A stretch of DNA of 64,000 nt from the NCBI RefSeq assembly GCF_013349995.1, contig NZ_JABVXF010000009.1, positions 62,001-126,000 of the forward strand. The letters run 5' to 3'. Position 1 is the first letter of the stretch; every line of letters starts with the position of its first letter. Below are positions 1-8,418 of this stretch, one piece after another. Under the pieces are notes generated by a model that saw only the letters and a program-made list of their open reading frames with translations, was not told where the DNA came from and made no database searches. A program made the position numbers and the translations under genes. The DNA comes from Pseudoalteromonas sp. 0303 (GTDB lineage: Bacteria > Pseudomonadota > Gammaproteobacteria > Enterobacterales > Alteromonadaceae).

Positions 1-66
1 CTGCGTCAACTTGGTACTAGCTTAAAGGATTACAAACTTAAGTACTTATTAACCGCTTTTGGGTAA
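1..66 (+). CDS. 3' end of an unidentified protein (partial)
   Basis: The first frame stays open from base 1 to a TAA at 64-66, giving 21 residues that end in KYLLTAFG. The other two forward frames either stop early or look less protein-like. The gene begins outside the window, so neither family nor length can be judged. It lies 79 bases before the next gene on the same strand, and no terminator hairpin is visible between them. It could also be chance open frame. Confidence 0.35.
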   Translation: MRQLGTSLKDYKLKYLLTAFG

Positions 67-145
67 AGTTTGCTTGTAGATTAGGCAAAATGTCATTATT
101 CTAGCTTATTCACTAAACATGGGTTAAGTAAGAGGTAGTAGCGCC

Positions 146-2656
146 ATGGCAAAGCAGTTAAAGCTGCTAATTTTGAACGCGAGCGTTGCTGAGCGTGAAA
201 CAATTAAGACCACATTAAACAAGCTTAATGTCTTCACGTTTATCGAAGCCAGTGACTCTCAAGATGCGCTTAAAATTCTTAAAAGCCACCCGGTGGATAT
301 TATCATTACAGGCCTTGAGGTCGGTAAGATTGATGGTTGGCGCTTTTCGCGCATGATCCGTTCAGGGTTATTAAAAACACCAAAAAACACACCAATTTTA
401 CTTACCCCGCCAATCTATTGTGAACGTATAGCCGAAACCACGGCTCGCAGCTATGGCATTGATGCCGTATTGCCATTTGAGCGCCAAGATATGCTGCCGC
501 AAGTGCTAGCCAACGTGTTATCAACTCACCTTGAAAAAAGTAGTCGCCTTAATTTATTACTACTTGAAACCGATAACCGTAAAGCAAAAGATATAAGCGA
601 ACAGCTAAAACTTAGCTTCGCGATAACCCATACCACGTCAACAAAAGCAACGCTTGCGACCTATCTGCAGCAAAAATTTGCCATTGTATTGATTGACGCC
701 ACCGAATCTCATTCTGATACCGCTGCTGGGCTAATTAGCGAAATACTGCAGCACAACCCAAAGCAAGCGATTGTAACCATCATTGATAACAATGATGCAG
801 ATTATGCAGAGCAGTTGTTGCTATCTGGCGTAACTGATTTTATTCGCGCCCCGTACGATCACTCGTTATTGAGTAAAGTGTGTGACCACGCTGCCCGTCG
901 TGAAGATTTCATGGTGAGCTATGCAGAGTTTGCGCAAAAAGTAGAACAACTAAGCCAAAGTCAAAGCCGCTATAAAGAGTTGTTTTCTGCCCACCAACGT
1001 ATTTTATTACACCTAAATACTGTGGTACTTGAGTTTAACCAAGAGGGTAATATTCGCTTTATTAACCCTGCTTGGGAGCATTTAACGGGCTATGGCATTA
1101 AGTCTAGTTTAGCAAAGTCATTAACTGACTTTTGTTTACCTGAGTGTAAAACAAAGCTACAAGATACTATTCAGCGTATTTTGCATGGTGGTGAGCAACA
1201 GCAACAGGTAGAGATCCAACTAAAACATAAAAATGGCAATGCCATTTGGGTTGAGTGTCGCTTACAGCTGATTAAAAACAGCCAAAACTCAGCAACTATT
1301 ACCGCCACCATAGATAACATTCATGAGCGTAAGCAGGCAGAGCTACAACTTCGTCACTTAGCCTTGCACGATACGCTCACAGAGCTGCATAACCGTTATT
1401 ACTTTGACCAACAATTACAACGTATTTGTAAAGCACAATACACCAGTAACGATACAGAGCACGCGCTGATTTATATCGATTTAGATCACTTTAAAATCAT
1501 CAATGACAGTAAAGGTCACCAACAAGGTGACATTGTTTTAAAAGAAGTTGCCCAGTTATTCACTGCGAATATTAGTGATGAGCACTTAGTGTGCCGCATC
1601 GGTGGTGATGAATTTGCCGTGATCTTAAAAAATACTAACTTACTCGATGCACACTTGGTGGCAGAAAGTATTTGTATGGCGATTGAAAAGCACCGCTTTC
1701 ATTCAGAAGGTCAAGAGTACTCAATTAGCTGTTCAATTGGTTTAACACAAATCACCGAACAAAATAACGACCCAAGTGAGTGTTTAAAACAAGCTGATAT
1801 CGCCCTTTATGTAGCAAAAAGCTTAGGCCGTAACTTAGTACACTGTTATTCAAAAGAAGATAGTCATCACAATAGTTTACAAGCAGGTCTTGAATGGGGT
1901 CATAGTATTCGCCAAGCATTACAACATGATGCTATCGAACTGCACTATCAACCGATTTGGGACTTTAAACGCGGTCACGTCGCCTACTTTGAAGCACTAC
2001 TGCGCTTAAAGCTTGATGATGAGCTTGTCTACCCTAATCAGTTTATTCCTGCTTTAGAGCTTTTAAACGACACCTTTTTGATGGACCAATGTGTTATTCG
2101 TAATGCCATTAAGAGCGTTGCCGAGTACCCAGAGCTTAACCAAGTCGCAATTAACTTATCAGCACAGTCGTTTTTAGATGAACGTTTACTGCCGCACATT
2201 GAATCGAGCTTAAAAGAATACAATGTTGAACCAACACGCATTATTTTTGAGATCACCGAGTCTGCGAGTATTAATAACCTAGTTGCAACCCGTGCCATGA
2301 TCGAGCGTTTGAATGGCTTAGGCTGTCACTTCTCTATTGATGACTTTGGTACCGGCTTTAGTACCTTTAATTACCTTAAACAGTTACCGGCTCAACACGT
2401 AAAAATTGATGGTTCATTTGTTCGCGACATGTTGAACGACCCAATCGATTTAGCGCTTGTAAAAGCGATTAATGATATTAGCCGTTCGCTTGATAAGCGC
2501 TCTGTTGCTGAATATGTTGAAAACAAAGAAATCTTTTTAGCGCTAAAAGAAATTGGTATCGACTATGGTCAAGGCTACTTTATTGCCCGCCCAGTACCGG
2601 TTGAAAAAATTAGCGACGAGCTGAAAAAAATATCTGAAAATAATCTTTTTAACTAA
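146..2656 (+). CDS. REC-REC-PAS-GGDEF-EAL cyclic-di-GMP signalling protein
   Basis: This 836-residue protein probably makes and/or degrades cyclic di-GMP in the cytoplasm. Domains in order: receiver 1 (about 5-125), receiver 2 (about 134-250), a coiled linker, PAS (about 280-400), GGDEF (about 405-570) and EAL (about 585-830). The GGDEF signature is intact at 486-490, and no RxxD inhibitory site is seen just before it. The EAL domain keeps EAL (616-618), NLSAQSF, EITES, DDFGTG and KIDG, so phosphodiesterase activity is plausible. Receiver 1 has Gly56 where the phospho-acceptor Asp is expected, whereas receiver 2 keeps a candidate Asp184. There is no membrane segment. It stands alone with no partner kinase nearby. 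The ATG start gives a complete receiver fold. The domain calls are firm; net activity is unknown. Confidence 0.9.
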   Translation: MAKQLKLLILNASVAERETIKTTLNKLNVFTFIEASDSQDALKILKSHPVDIIITGLEVGKIDGWRFSRMIRSGLLKTPKNTPILLTPPIYCERIAETTARSYGIDAVLPFERQDMLPQVLANVLSTHLEKSSRLNLLLLETDNRKAKDISEQLKLSFAITHTTSTKATLATYLQQKFAIVLIDATESHSDTAAGLISEILQHNPKQAIVTIIDNNDADYAEQLLLSGVTDFIRAPYDHSLLSKVCDHAARREDFMVSYAEFAQKVEQLSQSQSRYKELFSAHQRILLHLNTVVLEFNQEGNIRFINPAWEHLTGYGIKSSLAKSLTDFCLPECKTKLQDTIQRILHGGEQQQQVEIQLKHKNGNAIWVECRLQLIKNSQNSATITATIDNIHERKQAELQLRHLALHDTLTELHNRYYFDQQLQRICKAQYTSNDTEHALIYIDLDHFKIINDSKGHQQGDIVLKEVAQLFTANISDEHLVCRIGGDEFAVILKNTNLLDAHLVAESICMAIEKHRFHSEGQEYSISCSIGLTQITEQNNDPSECLKQADIALYVAKSLGRNLVHCYSKEDSHHNSLQAGLEWGHSIRQALQHDAIELHYQPIWDFKRGHVAYFEALLRLKLDDELVYPNQFIPALELLNDTFLMDQCVIRNAIKSVAEYPELNQVAINLSAQSFLDERLLPHIESSLKEYNVEPTRIIFEITESASINNLVATRAMIERLNGLGCHFSIDDFGTGFSTFNYLKQLPAQHVKIDGSFVRDMLNDPIDLALVKAINDISRSLDKRSVAEYVENKEIFLALKEIGIDYGQGYFIARPVPVEKISDELKKISENNLFN

Positions 2657-2769
2657 CAAATATCTAGCCTTAAAAAGCCTAAATTTAATACATTTTTAAA
2701 CATTTTTTCTTAGTTTTTAAACTTCCATACTGACAATACTCATCTATACTTAAATCCACAGCAAGATAA

Positions 2770-2859
2770 AATGTCGTGTTTTTATAGTGATTATCTACAA
2801 TAAACATGACATTACTTATTACATTAAACATACTGAGTATGACTTAACATCGTTAAGTC
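2770..2859. repeat. Cluster of inverted repeats before a small membrane-protein gene
   Basis: Three dyads lie close together. AATGTCGTGTTT (2770-2781) and AAACATGACATT (2802-2813) match over 11 of 12 positions. CATACTGAGTATG (2829-2841) is a 13-base palindrome. GACTTAA/TTAAGTC (2841-2847 and 2853-2859) flank a 5-base loop. None is followed by a T run, so they are not ordinary terminators. They could be regulator sites or a structured 5' leader of the gene starting at 2890. Confidence 0.5.
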
Positions 2860-2889
2860 CATCTATTAGCGGTATAAAGGAGAAAAGTG

Positions 2890-3093
2890 ATGACACAACT
2901 AATCGTTTTGTTGCTGATTGTGAATCTAGGGATAGCGTATCAATGTTACCGTAATGCGACCTTTAAGGGGTATCCAGTAAAAACATTTACAGGGCTAGGT
3001 TTAGTACCTTACTTTAATTTAGTCGTGTGGGTTTACTTGTTGTTTTTACCCGATTTAAAACCATTTTCAATGAATGAAAAGCAGCCACTTTAG
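2890..3093 (+). CDS. Small two-helix membrane protein, unknown function
   Basis: A 67-residue protein with a hydrophobic N-terminal helix (about 3-17) and a second one (about 40-55), joined by a short basic loop, so probably an inner-membrane hairpin. I do not recognise a family. The start at 2890 is chosen over a GTG three bases upstream because AAGGAG at 2877-2882 is 7 nt away. It has its own terminator overlapping the stop codon and a leader rich in dyads, which suggests a separately regulated single-gene transcript. The strong ribosome site makes a real gene likely. Confidence 0.6.
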   Translation: MTQLIVLLLIVNLGIAYQCYRNATFKGYPVKTFTGLGLVPYFNLVVWVYLLFLPDLKPFSMNEKQPL

Positions 3094-3105
3094 GCTGCTT
3101 TTTTA
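3077..3105. terminator. Rho-independent terminator, probably bidirectional
   Basis: AAAAGCAGCC and GGCTGCTTTT form a 10-bp stem around a 6-base loop, followed by more T residues. The left arm lies inside the end of the small membrane-protein gene and the right arm includes its stop codon. On the other strand it also follows the minus-strand gene ending at 3117, so it can serve both convergent units. Confidence 0.8.
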
Positions 3106-3116
3106 GTTGGGAGAAT

Positions 3117-4025
3117 TTAAAAACTATAAGTTGATGCTTTTTCGAGTAATTGCGCGGCTTTTATATCGCCAACCACACACTTTTTAATGTCTGACTTTTT
3201 AAATACTTTTACTTGCTCAGTTTTACCTTCGCTAACACCACGGATGATAAAGCTGACATGTTCATCGTTAGGCAGATTTCTTAAACCGCTACCATAATCA
3301 CATAAAGTCAGTGATAAGCTCTTATCTACTTGCTTAGCTAAAGAAGCCAGCTGTTGCTTTTGCTCTTTAACACGAGCTTGTTTTTTCTCGGCTAACTCTT
3401 TGCGCATTTGTTGCTGCTTTTGTGATAACTTTTGCTGCTGCTTTTCAAGCTCTTTAATCGATGCTTGCAATGCTTGTTTGCGCTTCTCGAGCTCTTGCTC
3501 TTTGGCATCTTTATCGTGGCGACGGTCAAATTCAAGGTCGCGCTTTTCACGTTCAAGGTCGCGAATTTCACGGCTCACATCGCGTTCTTGCTCAGCCACT
3601 TCACGTACTCGTTCTGCGCTTTCGCGCATTACTTCCATAGCTTGCTGATAGGCTTCTTGCGTTTTCACGACTACTGCATCGCTGATCACTTGCACATGTT
3701 CGCCTAACACTTCGATTTCAGTTAGTTCTTCAAAGTCGATATCAGGCATAGGTGGCAGCGGCGCATCGGGTACAGAAGCAAACACTGTAGACCAGCGCGA
3801 ACTGCCTCGTACATCAAAGCTAAACACCACACCTTGATGCTGCAAATAACTCGAAGACACATTTCTTACCTTGTTATCGGTATCTTGTTTTAACGCCGCT
3901 GAGAGGATTTTTTCCATAATCCCGACTTCACGCTGAATTTTATCTAATTCATCACTTGCTTGTGCCTGTAAGCTTACTGCTGTGCAAAGCAATAAGGCTG
4001 CCGTAGTTGATTTGTATTTTGACAT
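3117..4025 (-). CDS. Secreted coiled-coil protein of an ECF sigma operon
   Basis: A 302-residue protein with a signal peptide (hydrophobic core about 8-20, cleavage likely after an AQA motif near residue 24). The central region (about 115-220) is a long, highly charged Glu/Lys/Gln/Arg coiled coil. A C-terminal globular part contains two cysteines. The family is not recognised. The start at 4025 (MSKYKS) is preferred over the longer frame because a GGAG lies 8 nt upstream and the signal peptide then begins properly. It follows the anti-sigma gene with a 1-nt gap, so it is very likely co-translated with it. An envelope structural, sensor or target role for the sigma factor is inference. Confidence 0.65.
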   Translation of the reverse strand: MSKYKSTTAALLLCTAVSLQAQASDELDKIQREVGIMEKILSAALKQDTDNKVRNVSSSYLQHQGVVFSFDVRGSSRWSTVFASVPDAPLPPMPDIDFEELTEIEVLGEHVQVISDAVVVKTQEAYQQAMEVMRESAERVREVAEQERDVSREIRDLEREKRDLEFDRRHDKDAKEQELEKRKQALQASIKELEKQQQKLSQKQQQMRKELAEKKQARVKEQKQQLASLAKQVDKSLSLTLCDYGSGLRNLPNDEHVSFIIRGVSEGKTEQVKVFKKSDIKKCVVGDIKAAQLLEKASTYSF

Positions 4026-4026
4026 T

Positions 4027-4626
4027 TTAATACTCCAAATTGTTGGCAACGGTTGGCAATGGTCCGCCGTCCACTTGCTCTGCTAAATCATTTAACTGCA
4101 TACGTAAGTACGCTTGGTCTTGGGCGCGCTGCGTTTTGATATATGCAAGTACGCTGGCAATATCTTCTTGGCGCTCGACTCGCCCGGTTTTAATTGCTTC
4201 TTTGGCCAGTTGGTACATTTGTTGTTGCTGCACTTCGTTTTGCGCAGTAATGATGTTTTGCAACTGATCAATTTGCTTTTGTTGTGACTCTAGTAAATTG
4301 GTTTGCTTGGCCACTTGCTCAAGTAACTGCTGATTTCCTTGCTGTGGATTACTAACAAAAACCCATGCGCAAAATACAATGGAAGCAGCCACTGCCCACA
4401 TTCCAGCACCAAAAAACAGACTCGTTTTTTGCACTTTCGGCATCGTAGACTCTCGATCCCAATTTGGTACGGGTACCGTTTCATAATGTTGACTTTGTTG
4501 TTGCCACTGCATTGCATTGTTCATCATTGATGCATACTCAGCATTGGCTTGTAGCAACGCAATTTGCTCTTCAGTGAGGCTTTCGCCTTCTAACCATGCG
4601 GTAAATAATGAATCTAAATTAGCCAC
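4027..4626 (-). CDS. Putative membrane anti-sigma factor
   Basis: A 199-residue single-pass membrane protein. The N-terminal part (1-65) is acidic and cytoplasmic, one helix spans about 70-92, and the periplasmic part is a Gln-rich coiled coil (about 97-150) plus a C-terminal helical region. This topology and its place directly after an ECF sigma gene are typical of anti-sigma factors, though the N-terminal domain is not obviously a zinc-binding (ZAS) one, since it has no HxxxCxxC motif. The start is a GTG overlapping the sigma gene stop by 8 bp. It presumably holds the sigma factor inactive until an envelope signal arrives. Function is inferred from context and topology. Confidence 0.7.
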   Translation of the reverse strand: MANLDSLFTAWLEGESLTEEQIALLQANAEYASMMNNAMQWQQQSQHYETVPVPNWDRESTMPKVQKTSLFFGAGMWAVAASIVFCAWVFVSNPQQGNQQLLEQVAKQTNLLESQQKQIDQLQNIITAQNEVQQQQMYQLAKEAIKTGRVERQEDIASVLAYIKTQRAQDQAYLRMQLNDLAEQVDGGPLPTVANNLEY

Positions 4627-5161
4627 CTACGGCCTCCAAATGCACTTTTAACTTACCAAGCGCACTGTATAGTCTTGATTTAGCTGTATTGGTCGAAATA
4701 CCTAATTGCTCAGCGATTTCTTCAAACGTACAGTGCTGAAAAAACTTTAATTCCACCACCAAGCGTTGCTCCCAGGGTAAATTGTTCATCATTTCTTTGA
4801 GTTCATGATGCTGCTCAGATTGCAGTTGATTGGTTTCTAACTCACTATGCTCGCAGTTTTCTTCTGGTATACCATCTAAACCTTGATGCAGCTTACGGCG
4901 GCGGTAATATTCAACACTACGCCGGTGCACAATTTGATAGAGCCAAGTATTAAAACTCGATTCACCACGAAAGCTCGGCAAGCTTTTATAAACAGAAATA
5001 AACACTTCTTGCATTAAATCCATTGCATCATCAGGGTGACTTAACATCCTTAGGCAATAGTTATATACCTGTGTTTCGTGCTGCTTGACTAATTTCAACC
5101 ACGCCCGTTTATTGCCCTGTTGCGCTTTAGCAATTAGTGTCTCAAGTGATTGAAAAAACAC
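4619..5161 (-). CDS. ECF-type RNA polymerase sigma factor
   Basis: 180 residues with the two ECF domains: region 2 (about 20-90, with DDAMDLMQEVF and a SSFNTWLYQIVHR segment) and region 4 (about 120-175, with the helix-turn-helix around FEEIAEQLGIS). The length is normal for the family. The start is a GTG with GAGG 5 nt upstream. It should direct RNA polymerase to a small set of envelope-stress-type promoters, with the next gene as its anti-sigma. The ECF subgroup cannot be assigned by eye. The three genes overlap or abut, so they form one operon. Confidence 0.9.
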   Translation of the reverse strand: MFFQSLETLIAKAQQGNKRAWLKLVKQHETQVYNYCLRMLSHPDDAMDLMQEVFISVYKSLPSFRGESSFNTWLYQIVHRRSVEYYRRRKLHQGLDGIPEENCEHSELETNQLQSEQHHELKEMMNNLPWEQRLVVELKFFQHCTFEEIAEQLGISTNTAKSRLYSALGKLKVHLEAVGG

Positions 5162-5246
5162 GCTAGCCTCGTCATCTGATCTGCCTTTAATGGTTTTGTT
5201 ATTATGTTAGTCGAGGGAAGGAAAAAAATAGTTTGCTTAAATAATA

Positions 5247-5282
5247 AAAAACCCCAAATATTTTTTATTTGGGGTTTTTTTG
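5247..5282 (-). terminator. Terminator after oxyR
   Basis: CCCCAAATA (5252-5260) and TATTTGGGG (5266-5274) form a perfect 9-bp stem with a 5-base loop. A-rich and T-rich tracts flank it on both sides. Read on the minus strand it follows the LysR-type gene ending at 5284. Confidence 0.85.
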
Positions 5283-5283
5283 T

Positions 5284-6201
5284 TCATTGACCGTCTAAGC
5301 TACACTGCTTATTAAGAAACAGCTCTAGCTGCTGGCTAAACAGCCTAAAGTCTCTGATCCGGCCTGTGGTTTTACGCCACACAATGCCAATATCTCGGTA
5401 TGCATCGCCTTGTGATGGCGTAGCAACCATATCTTTTTTATCTAAAATACCGGCATTAATAGCCATTTGCGGTAAGAAAGTAACACCAAGCTGGTGTTCA
5501 ACCATACTTAATAAGGTATGTAAGCTTGCCGCTTCAAATGGATTAATACAGCTTGAGCGATTCAAATGGCAGGCACTTAACGCGTGGCCTGTCATACAGT
5601 GCTCACGCTCTAGTAAGAACACACTCGCATCTGGTAATAGGTTAAAGTCTTCCACGCCATCTGCTGGTGTGTAATCTTTATGGTGCACTAGGCTGAACTG
5701 ATCTTTAGCGAGTACTTGGGTATGAAACTTTTCAGTGTCATAAGGTAAAGCAAGTAATGCCATATCAATTTGGCCATGCTCAAGTTTATCGAGTAGCTTG
5801 TCACTGGTGTCTTCAACCAAAACTAACTCTAACTCGGTAAAGGTCTGTTTGCAGAAATGATATAAAGGCGCAGCAATAAAGCTGGCAATCGTCGGAATCA
5901 CACCAAGCGTTAGTGTGCCACTTAAAGGCGTTAAAAAGCTTTTTGTCAGCTCTTTAAGGCTAAGGGTGTCGTCAATAATCTTACGTGCTTTTTCGACAAC
6001 CTCTTCACCAATTGCGGTAAACATTAAGCTGCGGTTTTCACGCTCTATAAGCTGGCAACCTAAAGTTTCTTCTAAGTTTTGAATTGCACTACTTAAGGTT
6101 GATTGACCGATAAAACAGGCGCTTGCTGCGCGGCCAAAGTGTTGATGTTGGTGGACTGCTAATAAATACTGTAGTTGTTTAATACTTGGTAAGTTATTCA
6201 T
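5284..6201 (-). CDS. oxyR: OxyR, peroxide-sensing LysR-type regulator
   Basis: A 305-residue LysR-family regulator with an N-terminal winged helix (about 5-65) and a periplasmic-binding-like effector domain (about 90-295). Two cysteines, Cys202 and Cys211, lie nine residues apart in the HC(x8)C arrangement of the redox-active pair of OxyR, which forms a disulfide on contact with hydrogen peroxide. The rest (FEAASLHTLLSMV, GVTFLPQMA) also fits OxyR. It is likely to activate catalase and peroxiredoxin genes, none of which lie nearby. It follows pit on the same strand, but a terminator separates the two. Confidence 0.88.
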   Translation of the reverse strand: MNNLPSIKQLQYLLAVHQHQHFGRAASACFIGQSTLSSAIQNLEETLGCQLIERENRSLMFTAIGEEVVEKARKIIDDTLSLKELTKSFLTPLSGTLTLGVIPTIASFIAAPLYHFCKQTFTELELVLVEDTSDKLLDKLEHGQIDMALLALPYDTEKFHTQVLAKDQFSLVHHKDYTPADGVEDFNLLPDASVFLLEREHCMTGHALSACHLNRSSCINPFEAASLHTLLSMVEHQLGVTFLPQMAINAGILDKKDMVATPSQGDAYRDIGIVWRKTTGRIRDFRLFSQQLELFLNKQCSLDGQ

Positions 6202-6213
6202 TCTCTACCTGCA

Positions 6214-6252
6214 AATAAAAAGACCCCAATACCTAAGGCATTGAGATCTTTT
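6214..6252 (-). terminator. Terminator after pit
   Basis: Arms 6220-6230 and 6240-6250 pair at 9 of 11 positions around an inner CCT/AGG helix. On the minus strand the hairpin is followed by TTTTTATTT. It lies in the gap between the phosphate transporter gene and oxyR, ending the pit transcript. Confidence 0.75.
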
Positions 6253-6278
6253 CAAGCTAAAAGTCTTTTAGTACTTTT

Positions 6279-7547
6279 TTATACCCCGAAGGCAGTTCTC
6301 AGTACATAGAAAATAACAATAGCAAGGGCTGCGCCAACTGGCAATGTAATTACCCAAGAAACTACAATGTTTCTTACAACACCCATGTTAAGTGCGGCAA
6401 TACCGCGTGCCATACCTACACCTAAAACCGCACCTACAAGTGTTTGTGTCGTAGAGATAGGTAAACCAGTACCTGATGCGATAACAACAGTAGAAGCAGC
6501 AGCCAGTTCAGCAGCAAAACCACGGCTTGGTGTTAAGTGCGTGATACCTTCACCGATTGTTTTAATTACTTTCTTACCTAAAATAGCAAGACCAGCAACG
6601 ATACCTAAACCACCTAGTGGTAAGATCCACCATGCGATAGCCGCTTTCTTAGCGATTTCACCGTTGTGCTCAACAATGTTTACAACAGCAGCTAGTGGAC
6701 CAATTGCGTTAGCAACGTCGTTTGAACCGTGCGCGAAAGCCATACAACATGCCGTTAGTACCATAAGTACTGCGAACACTTTCTCAACGTTGTTGAACTG
6801 CATTGCTTTGTCAGCCTTAGGGTCAATTTTAAGGCGAGCAATCGCAATCTTACCGATGATAGCAACTACAACAGCAATCGCGATAGAAAGGGCATAACCT
6901 TCAACAGCACCTAAGTTGATACCAATGTGCTTTAAGCCTTTCTTGATTGTTACAAGCGACATGATGAAGCCCGCTAGGCCCATATAGATAGGCACGTAAC
7001 GCTTAGCATTTTTAAGAGGTGCATCAGTGTCAAAAATTAGCTTTTGCGCACTCATGAAAATCAAATAAGCAATAAAACCAGAGATAGCAGGGGTAACAAT
7101 CCAGCTACCTACGATACCCATTACCTTGTTCCATTGGATTGCTTCACTACCTACTGCAACCAATGCGAAACCAATGATGGCACCTATGATTGAGTGAGTC
7201 GTAGATACTGGCCAGCCTAAGAAAGAGGCAATTAATAACCAGCTACCTGCAGCGAATAACGCGGCAATCATACCGAGTATCATTAACTCAGGTATGTCCA
7301 TAAACGGCGTGGCATCGATAATCCCTTTACGGATTGTAGATGTAACCTCACCACCGGCAAGGTATGCGCCAGCGAATTCAAACACCATCGCGATGATGAT
7401 TGCTTGTTTAATTGTAAGTGCTTTTGAGCCTACTGATGTACCCATCGCATTGGCAACGTCATTTGCACCAATACCATAAGCCATGAAGAAACCGACTGCG
7501 GCGGCAGTTAAAACCAATAACGTGCCGTAATTTGCAATGATATCCAT
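6279..7547 (-). CDS. pit: Low-affinity inorganic phosphate transporter, PiT family
   Basis: A 422-residue polytopic membrane protein of the PiT family (metal-phosphate:H+ symport). The two inverted family signatures are present: GANDVANAMGTSVGS near residue 28 and GSNDVANAIGPLAAV near residue 275, each in a hydrophobic repeat. Length fits shorter bacterial PiT proteins. It lies 43 nt downstream of a DUF47/PhoU-like gene on the same strand, a pairing found in many bacteria in which the partner is thought to modulate the transporter. It takes up phosphate when it is plentiful and so complements the high-affinity Pst system next door. Confidence 0.92.
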   Translation of the reverse strand: MDIIANYGTLLVLTAAAVGFFMAYGIGANDVANAMGTSVGSKALTIKQAIIIAMVFEFAGAYLAGGEVTSTIRKGIIDATPFMDIPELMILGMIAALFAAGSWLLIASFLGWPVSTTHSIIGAIIGFALVAVGSEAIQWNKVMGIVGSWIVTPAISGFIAYLIFMSAQKLIFDTDAPLKNAKRYVPIYMGLAGFIMSLVTIKKGLKHIGINLGAVEGYALSIAIAVVVAIIGKIAIARLKIDPKADKAMQFNNVEKVFAVLMVLTACCMAFAHGSNDVANAIGPLAAVVNIVEHNGEIAKKAAIAWWILPLGGLGIVAGLAILGKKVIKTIGEGITHLTPSRGFAAELAAASTVVIASGTGLPISTTQTLVGAVLGVGMARGIAALNMGVVRNIVVSWVITLPVGAALAIVIFYVLRTAFGV

Positions 7548-7590
7548 TGTGTGAACCTTTAATTTTTTTCGTGTTTGAACTGATTTTTAA

Positions 7591-8268
7591 TTAACGAGCT
7601 AACATCAGCTCAAGACGAGAACCTACGCGCTCTGCAATATCTGCAAGCTCGCCTACCCACTCAATGATCTTGTATAAGAACATCACGTCAACAGGGTTAA
7701 GTTCATTTTCGATGGCGCGCAATTGACGGCGAATTTTGATCTGCATGTCATCCGTGTCTTGTTCAATAGCGTCCAATTCAACGAGCATTTTTTCAACTAA
7801 AGTCACTTCGCGACCTTTGAAGCCCGTTTCAAGCAGCTCATCTAGCTCATTGATTGCTTTTGACGCTTGTTTAGTCGCATCAACACAACGAGTTACATAA
7901 GCAAGGAAATCTGTTTGGATTTCGGTAGGTATGATCATCTCACGACCAACTACACGACCTGCGATATCTTTTGCTTTGTTAGCAATTTTGTCTTGTTGAG
8001 TAACAAGCTCTAGCAAATCGGTACGCTCAACTGGCATAAATAAGCCACGAGGTAGTTGAAGGCGGATGTTACGTTTCATTTCATCAGCTTCACGCTCTAA
8101 ATTACGAATGTTTAGACGGATTTCTTCCGCTTCTTGCCATTCTTCTTTAAACACGTGATTAAAGAAAGGGATCAATGCTTTACTTGCTTGATGTACTTTC
8201 TTAATGTGATCTTCCATAGGCTTAATAGGTGATTTAGCAAAAACCCCTAAAAATGCATTTGTAGGCAT
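7591..8268 (-). CDS. DUF47/TIGR00153 PhoU-like partner of pit
   Basis: A 225-residue all-helical, charged, soluble protein of the DUF47 family, structurally related to PhoU and usually encoded with pit. Helical repeats with conserved acidic clusters (EREADEMKRNI, DAIEQDTDDMQ) fit the metal-binding PhoU-like fold. The start has AGGG 8 nt upstream. It is probably co-transcribed with pit from a promoter after phoU. Its exact effect on Pit activity is inferred from family context. Confidence 0.88.
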   Translation of the reverse strand: MPTNAFLGVFAKSPIKPMEDHIKKVHQASKALIPFFNHVFKEEWQEAEEIRLNIRNLEREADEMKRNIRLQLPRGLFMPVERTDLLELVTQQDKIANKAKDIAGRVVGREMIIPTEIQTDFLAYVTRCVDATKQASKAINELDELLETGFKGREVTLVEKMLVELDAIEQDTDDMQIKIRRQLRAIENELNPVDVMFLYKIIEWVGELADIAERVGSRLELMLAR

Positions 8269-8372
8269 AACTGACCCTTTATAAATTAGTATGCTTTGGC
8301 AGCTGCGAATTTTACAGCATTGTGTTCGATTGTGAACGCTTTTTCTGCCTTACATCACCAATAATAGACAAA

Positions 8373-8387
8373 GCGGCCAAAGGCCGC
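8373..8387 (-). terminator. GC-rich hairpin after phoU
   Basis: GCGGCC and GGCCGC flank a 3-base loop, 32 bases beyond the phoU stop codon. Only a short, imperfect T stretch follows on the minus strand. It is a weak terminator at best, and read-through into the DUF47-pit pair is possible. Confidence 0.45.
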
Positions 8388-8418
8388 TCGGTTTAATAAT
8401 GAAAAGTTGCGGTTAAAT

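Noticed and set aside
3400..3707. Cys/Ser/Arg-rich plus-strand frames within the coiled-coil gene
   Set aside because: They are translations of the opposite strand of a repetitive Glu/Lys/Gln coiled coil, which gives artificial open frames.
6367..6897. 176-codon plus-strand open frame inside pit
   Set aside because: The composition is a mirror of the hydrophobic PiT protein, and no start signal is present.
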